A stretch of 9,408 bases of DNA, taken from Fusobacterium sp. (lineage in GTDB: Bacteria > Fusobacteriota > Fusobacteriia > Fusobacteriales > Fusobacteriaceae). A program made the translations under genes and the position numbers. Below are positions 6,598 to 9,408 of the stretch, one piece after another. The stretch spans positions 1 through 9,408 of the forward strand of contig DXSD01000079.1 of NCBI GenBank assembly GCA_019410665.1, written 5' to 3'. Positions within the stretch are counted from its first letter, which is position 1, and each line of letters starts with the position of its first letter. Under the pieces are notes generated by a model. The model did not search any database. It saw nothing but the letters and a program-made list of their open reading frames with translations, and was not told the origin of the DNA.

Positions 6598-6765
6598 TAT
6601 GAAAACTCAAAGAATTATGTAATTTATGAAGAGAAGTTAGATTAACTCAGCGAAACTGAACGCTAAAAAACACAACTGTTTGAGCAAAGCGAGTTTTGTG
6701 TTTTTAGTGAAGTAAGCCATAGTTAATCAACTTCTTGGAATATGAAATAATTCTTAGTTTTCATA
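6598..6765. repeat. 168-bp imperfect palindrome with TA ends (MITE-like or long hairpin)
   Basis: The ends are perfect 10-bp inverted repeats: TATGAAAACT (6598-6607) and AGTTTTCATA (6756-6765). After a 2-base offset AAGAATTAT (6610-6618) pairs with ATAATTCTT (6747-6755). Further in, AGAAGTTAGATTAACT (6632-6647) matches AGTTAATCAACTTCT (6721-6735) with one extra base, and AAAAACACAA (6666-6675) matches TTGTGTTTTT (6696-6705) around an 18-20-base centre. No ORF is present. It fills most of the 243-base hisS-aspS spacer. Complementary arms, TA at both ends and lack of coding capacity fit a miniature element mobilised by an IS630/Tc1-mariner-type transposase, or a dispersed palindromic repeat; only one copy is in this window, so mobility is inferred. 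Confidence 0.65.
6663..6707. terminator. Possible bidirectional terminator in the palindrome core
   Basis: The central stem AAAAACACAA/TTGTGTTTTT is A-rich on one arm and T-rich on the other. On either strand a 10-bp stem is therefore followed by T residues (five then AG on plus; six then AG on minus). It could end hisS transcripts on the minus strand. The loop is large (about 20 bases) and the stem is A/T-rich, so efficiency may be low. Confidence 0.35.
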
Positions 6766-6783
6766 AAAAAGTTGAGTATTTAT

Positions 6784-8025
6784 TTACTTTTTAATTATCT
6801 CGATAGCTTTTTCTAAGCTCATCTCCTCTTGAGTTCTAGCATTAAAATCTTTCAATACTACAACTCCTTTATTCATCTCATCTTCTCCAACTATTATACA
6901 GTAATTAACAGCTAATTTATCAGCTTTTTTCATATGAGATTTCATTCCTTTAGAGTTAAAATCAACGAAAGTTTTTATCCCTCTATCTCTTAAATCCTTA
7001 GCGATTTTCAATCCAAACTCTTGAGTAGACTCTCCTAACCAAGCTACATACACATCTGGGTTATTTTTAGGATAATCTTCAAGTAACATCATCATTCTCT
7101 CTACTCCAGCAGCAAATCCGACAGCTGGAATATCCTTATCTCCTAACTGTTTAAGTAGATTATCATATCTTCCTCCACCTAATACAGTTCCCTGAGCTCC
7201 TAATTTATTTGTAACAATTTCGTAAACAGTACTTGAGTAGTAATCAAGTCCTCTTACAAGTCTTGAATCCTCTACATATTTTACTCCAAATATATCTAAA
7301 TATTTTTTTACAGTTTCATAGTGAGCTCTTTCCTCTTCATTAAGAGACTCTATTATACTTGGAGCATCTTTTGTAAGCTCCTTACATTTATCTACTTTAC
7401 AATCTAAAACTCTTAATGGATTTTTCTCCATTCTCATTCTACAATCTTCACAAAGCTCCTCTTTTATTGGTTCTAAAAAGTTTAATAAACTCTCTCTATA
7501 CTTAGTACGAGAAGCATTTGTTCCTACTGAGTTAATATGTACTTCTAAATCACTTATACCTAATTTTTCAAGTAATGAATAACTCATAGCTATTACTTCA
7601 GCATCTAATATAGGAGATCCCTCTCCTAATACCTCTACTCCTATTTGATTGAACTCTCTTTGTCTTCCAGCTTGAGGTCTCTCATATCTAAACATTGATC
7701 CATTATAGTAATATTTTGTAACATCTTCCTTACCATAAATAGCATTCTCTAAATATGATCTTACAACAGATGCTGTATTCTCAGGTCTTAAAGTTAAACT
7801 TCTATCCCCTCTATCTTTAAAAGTATACATCTCTTTTTCTACTACATCTGTTCCCTCTCCAATACCTCTTTTAAAAAGATCAGTTTCTTCAAATATTGGA
7901 GTTTTTATATATGTATATCCATAGCTCTCAAAAATCTCTTGAGCCATTTTAGAGATATATGTATATTTTACTGCTTCTTCTCCAAATATATCTTTTGTTC
8001 CTCTAGCAGCTTTTATAAGTTTCAT
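6784..8025 (-). CDS. hisS: Histidyl-tRNA synthetase (class IIa)
   Basis: HisRS activates histidine and charges tRNA-His in the cytosol. The 413-residue product begins with the standard 'AARGTKDIFGEEAVKY' block. 'TLRPENTASVVRS' (78-90) is the region around the amino-acid site. Motif 2 is 'MFRYERPQAGRQREF' (111-125). The HisRS-specific 'RGLDYYSST' (258-266) carries the catalytic Arg, and 'LGGGRYDNL' (282-290) is the second histidine-specific block. Motif 3 is 'VGFAAGVERMMM' (302-313). The C-terminal anticodon-binding alpha/beta domain runs from about 324 to the end. Cys192, Cys195, Cys209 and Cys214 form the cysteine cluster seen in many bacterial HisRS. The ATG is backed by AGAGGTG (8031-8037), 5 bases upstream and directly after the rarA stop. 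rarA ends 13 bases before, so the pair forms one operon. Confidence 0.98.
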   Translation of the reverse strand: MKLIKAARGTKDIFGEEAVKYTYISKMAQEIFESYGYTYIKTPIFEETDLFKRGIGEGTDVVEKEMYTFKDRGDRSLTLRPENTASVVRSYLENAIYGKEDVTKYYYNGSMFRYERPQAGRQREFNQIGVEVLGEGSPILDAEVIAMSYSLLEKLGISDLEVHINSVGTNASRTKYRESLLNFLEPIKEELCEDCRMRMEKNPLRVLDCKVDKCKELTKDAPSIIESLNEEERAHYETVKKYLDIFGVKYVEDSRLVRGLDYYSSTVYEIVTNKLGAQGTVLGGGRYDNLLKQLGDKDIPAVGFAAGVERMMMLLEDYPKNNPDVYVAWLGESTQEFGLKIAKDLRDRGIKTFVDFNSKGMKSHMKKADKLAVNYCIIVGEDEMNKGVVVLKDFNARTQEEMSLEKAIEIIKK

Positions 8026-8038
8026 TTTTTCACCTCTT

Positions 8039-9268
8039 CTATTTTCCCCATAGTTTTTCTAACTTTTCTTTTATAAATTTCTCATTTTTATTATCTCCAG
8101 GAATGTAATATTCCCTTTTTTTACCAGTATATTTTTGCTTTACAAAATTTCCTGGATAATCATGTGGATAGAGATATCCCTTGGCATTTTGGCATATATT
8201 CATAGGAACACTCTCTAAATCCCCTTTTTCTATATCCTCTAATGCTTTATTTATTCCCATATAACAAGAGTTACTCTTAGTTGAAATAGCTATATAAATA
8301 ACAGCTTGAGCTAAAATTATCCTTATCTCTGGCATACCTATTCTCTCACTTGCCATCATAGCACTATTAGCTATAAGCATAGCTTCTGGATTAGCCATTC
8401 CAATATCTTCACTTGCATGTACTACAAGACGTCTTGCTATATATCTTGGATCTTCTCCTCCAGCTAACAACCTTCCTAACCAGTAGAGAGCTGAGTCAGG
8501 ATCGCTTCCTCTCATACTTTTTATCATAGCTGAAATTAAGTTATACTTATCCTCTGCTTTATGATATGAAGCTTGCCTTGCTCTAAATATCTCTAATACT
8601 TCCTCTTTTCTCAAGTCTGTACAACTATTTTGATATAACTCTAAATAATTTAAAGCTATTCTACTATCCCCTTGAGATATATCTAAGATACACTCAATTA
8701 TCTCATCACTTATACTTCCTAAGGAAAGTTTTTCCATTCCTCTTCTTAATATTTTTTCTATATCTTTTCTTTCTAAAGCTTTAAATTCAAAAATCATAAC
8801 TCTTGAAAGTAAGGCATTATTTAAGGAATAGTAAGGATTTTCAGTTGTGGCTCCAATAAGAGTTATAATCCCATTTTCACAATAAGAGAGTAAGGCATCT
8901 TGTTGCATCTTATTAAATCTATGAATTTCATCTAAAAAGAGAATTGTTTTCTTTCCATAAAATTCAATATTTTTTTTAGCCCTTTCTACTACGTCTCTTA
9001 AATCATTTAAAGAAGCTGTAGTAGCATTTAAAACCTCAAAGTTACTATTTATACTTTTAGAAATTATCTCTCCTAAAGAGCTTTTACCACAACCAGGTGG
9101 TCCATAAAAAATGGAGTTTGAAATATTTTGCCTCTCTATAAGCTTTCTAAGTATTCCACCTTTACCTAATAGTTTTTCTTGACCTATAAAATCATCAAGA
9201 TTTTTTGGGCGTAACTTCATAGCTAAAGGTTTTACACATTCATAATTATTTTCAAATAGACTATTCAT
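8039..9268 (-). CDS. rarA: Replication-associated recombination protein RarA (MgsA), AAA+ ATPase
   Basis: RarA is a clamp-loader-like AAA+ ATPase acting at stalled replication forks and gaps, related to eukaryotic WRNIP1/Mgs1. The 409-residue product starts in the usual way ('PLAMKLRPKNLDDFIGQEKLL', about 14-34). Walker A is 'GPPGCGKS' (56-63), Walker B 'ILFLDEIHRF' (109-118), sensor 1 'GATTENP' (139-145), and the arginine finger lies in 'LLSRVMIF' (Arg156). The helical MgsA C-terminal domain includes 'RGSDPDSALYWLGRLLAGGEDP' around 254-275 and 'IARRLVVHASEDIGMANPEA', and the end has the typical 'YPHDYPGNFV'. It is slightly shorter than the Escherichia coli protein, with nothing obviously lost. 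The ribosome site is weak (AGGT about 9 bases before ATG). Its leader begins at the T-run of the secG terminator, so rarA may be read by leakage past that terminator; it is followed closely by hisS. Confidence 0.96.
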   Translation of the reverse strand: MNSLFENNYECVKPLAMKLRPKNLDDFIGQEKLLGKGGILRKLIERQNISNSIFYGPPGCGKSSLGEIISKSINSNFEVLNATTASLNDLRDVVERAKKNIEFYGKKTILFLDEIHRFNKMQQDALLSYCENGIITLIGATTENPYYSLNNALLSRVMIFEFKALERKDIEKILRRGMEKLSLGSISDEIIECILDISQGDSRIALNYLELYQNSCTDLRKEEVLEIFRARQASYHKAEDKYNLISAMIKSMRGSDPDSALYWLGRLLAGGEDPRYIARRLVVHASEDIGMANPEAMLIANSAMMASERIGMPEIRIILAQAVIYIAISTKSNSCYMGINKALEDIEKGDLESVPMNICQNAKGYLYPHDYPGNFVKQKYTGKKREYYIPGDNKNEKFIKEKLEKLWGK

Positions 9269-9284
9269 TACATCATCTACCTAT

Positions 9285-9312
9285 AAAAAAGACGTATTGC
9301 TCCCAATACGCC
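9285..9312 (-). terminator. Intrinsic terminator between secG and rarA
   Basis: On the minus strand GGCGTATTG (9312-9304), loop GGAG, then CAATACGTC (9299-9291) give a 9-bp stem with one G-T pair, followed by six T residues. It starts 8 bases after the secG stop codon and its T-run ends only 17 bases before the rarA ATG. Confidence 0.88.
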
Positions 9313-9319
9313 CTCTACT

Positions 9320-9408
9320 CTATTTTACTAAGTATAATAAAAGTGCACAAAGAATAAATAGTGTTGCTACAACTTCAGTTGCTCTAGCTAAAGGCCCTCC
9401 ATCTTTTG
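9320..9408 (-). CDS. secG: Protein-export membrane protein SecG, C-terminal fragment
   Basis: The last 28 codons before a TAG stop (9322-9320) are in the window; the start is off the right edge. The translation ends KDGGPLARATEVVATLFILC followed by ALLLYLVK. This is a short cytoplasmic-loop end rich in Gly, Pro and Arg, then a single hydrophobic membrane span of about 18 residues right at the C-terminus. That matches the second transmembrane helix of SecG, the small accessory subunit of the SecYEG translocon, whose family consensus also has a Thr/Arg-containing run-in to the last helix. Only the tail is seen and it is short, so the family call is by pattern. It is followed at once by an intrinsic terminator. 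Confidence 0.65.
   Translation of the reverse strand, partial: KDGGPLARATEVVATLFILCALLLYLVK

Noticed and set aside
6541..6600. Dedicated aspS promoter in the spacer
   Set aside because: Several TATA-like hexamers occur (for example TTAAGC-16-TATAAA), but none has a good -35 box at proper spacing and the region is too A/T-rich to judge.

Overview
This is a low-GC bacterial chromosome segment in which every gene lies on the minus strand, so it is read from the right edge to the left. Strongly A/T-ending codon use, very A/T-rich spacers, strong AGGAG-type ribosome sites, a single bacterial-type AspRS and the gene order secG-rarA-hisS-aspS suggest Fusobacteriota, probably a Fusobacterium species. 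That is judged by pattern recognition, without a database search.

In transcription order the window holds: the end of secG (9408-9320) with an intrinsic terminator; rarA (AAA+ replication-recombination ATPase) and hisS, 13 bases apart with the hisS ribosome site abutting the rarA stop; a 243-base spacer filled mostly by a 168-bp imperfect palindrome with TA ends; aspS; a strong promoter driving a structured non-coding RNA of about 234 nt, best explained as 6S RNA; argS; a terminator; a solo AlbA_2/HATPase/winged-helix regulator carrying an in-frame 21-bp tandem repeat; then mltG (cell-wall endolytic transglycosylase), coupled to the start of a probable B12-binding radical SAM gene that runs off the left edge.

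The window is mainly housekeeping: three aminoacyl-tRNA synthetases (His, Asp, Arg), replication-fork maintenance, protein export and peptidoglycan processing. The 6S candidate is not supported by the synteny alone. A near-consensus promoter lies directly behind aspS. The transcript folds on paper into a closing stem, a large central bubble with a small hairpin on each strand, and a long terminal rod, and an intrinsic terminator follows. The 6S-1 gene of Bacillus subtilis also lies just behind aspS, which strengthens the assignment.

The least conventional items are the 6S candidate with its terminator overlapping a possible argS promoter, the TA-ended palindrome between hisS and aspS, the G/C-rich coding repeat in the regulator, and a Pro-to-Phe change in the catalytic motif 2 of AspRS. 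I see no phage, CRISPR, toxin-antitoxin or complete insertion sequence, and no clear sign of an entirely new multi-gene system.
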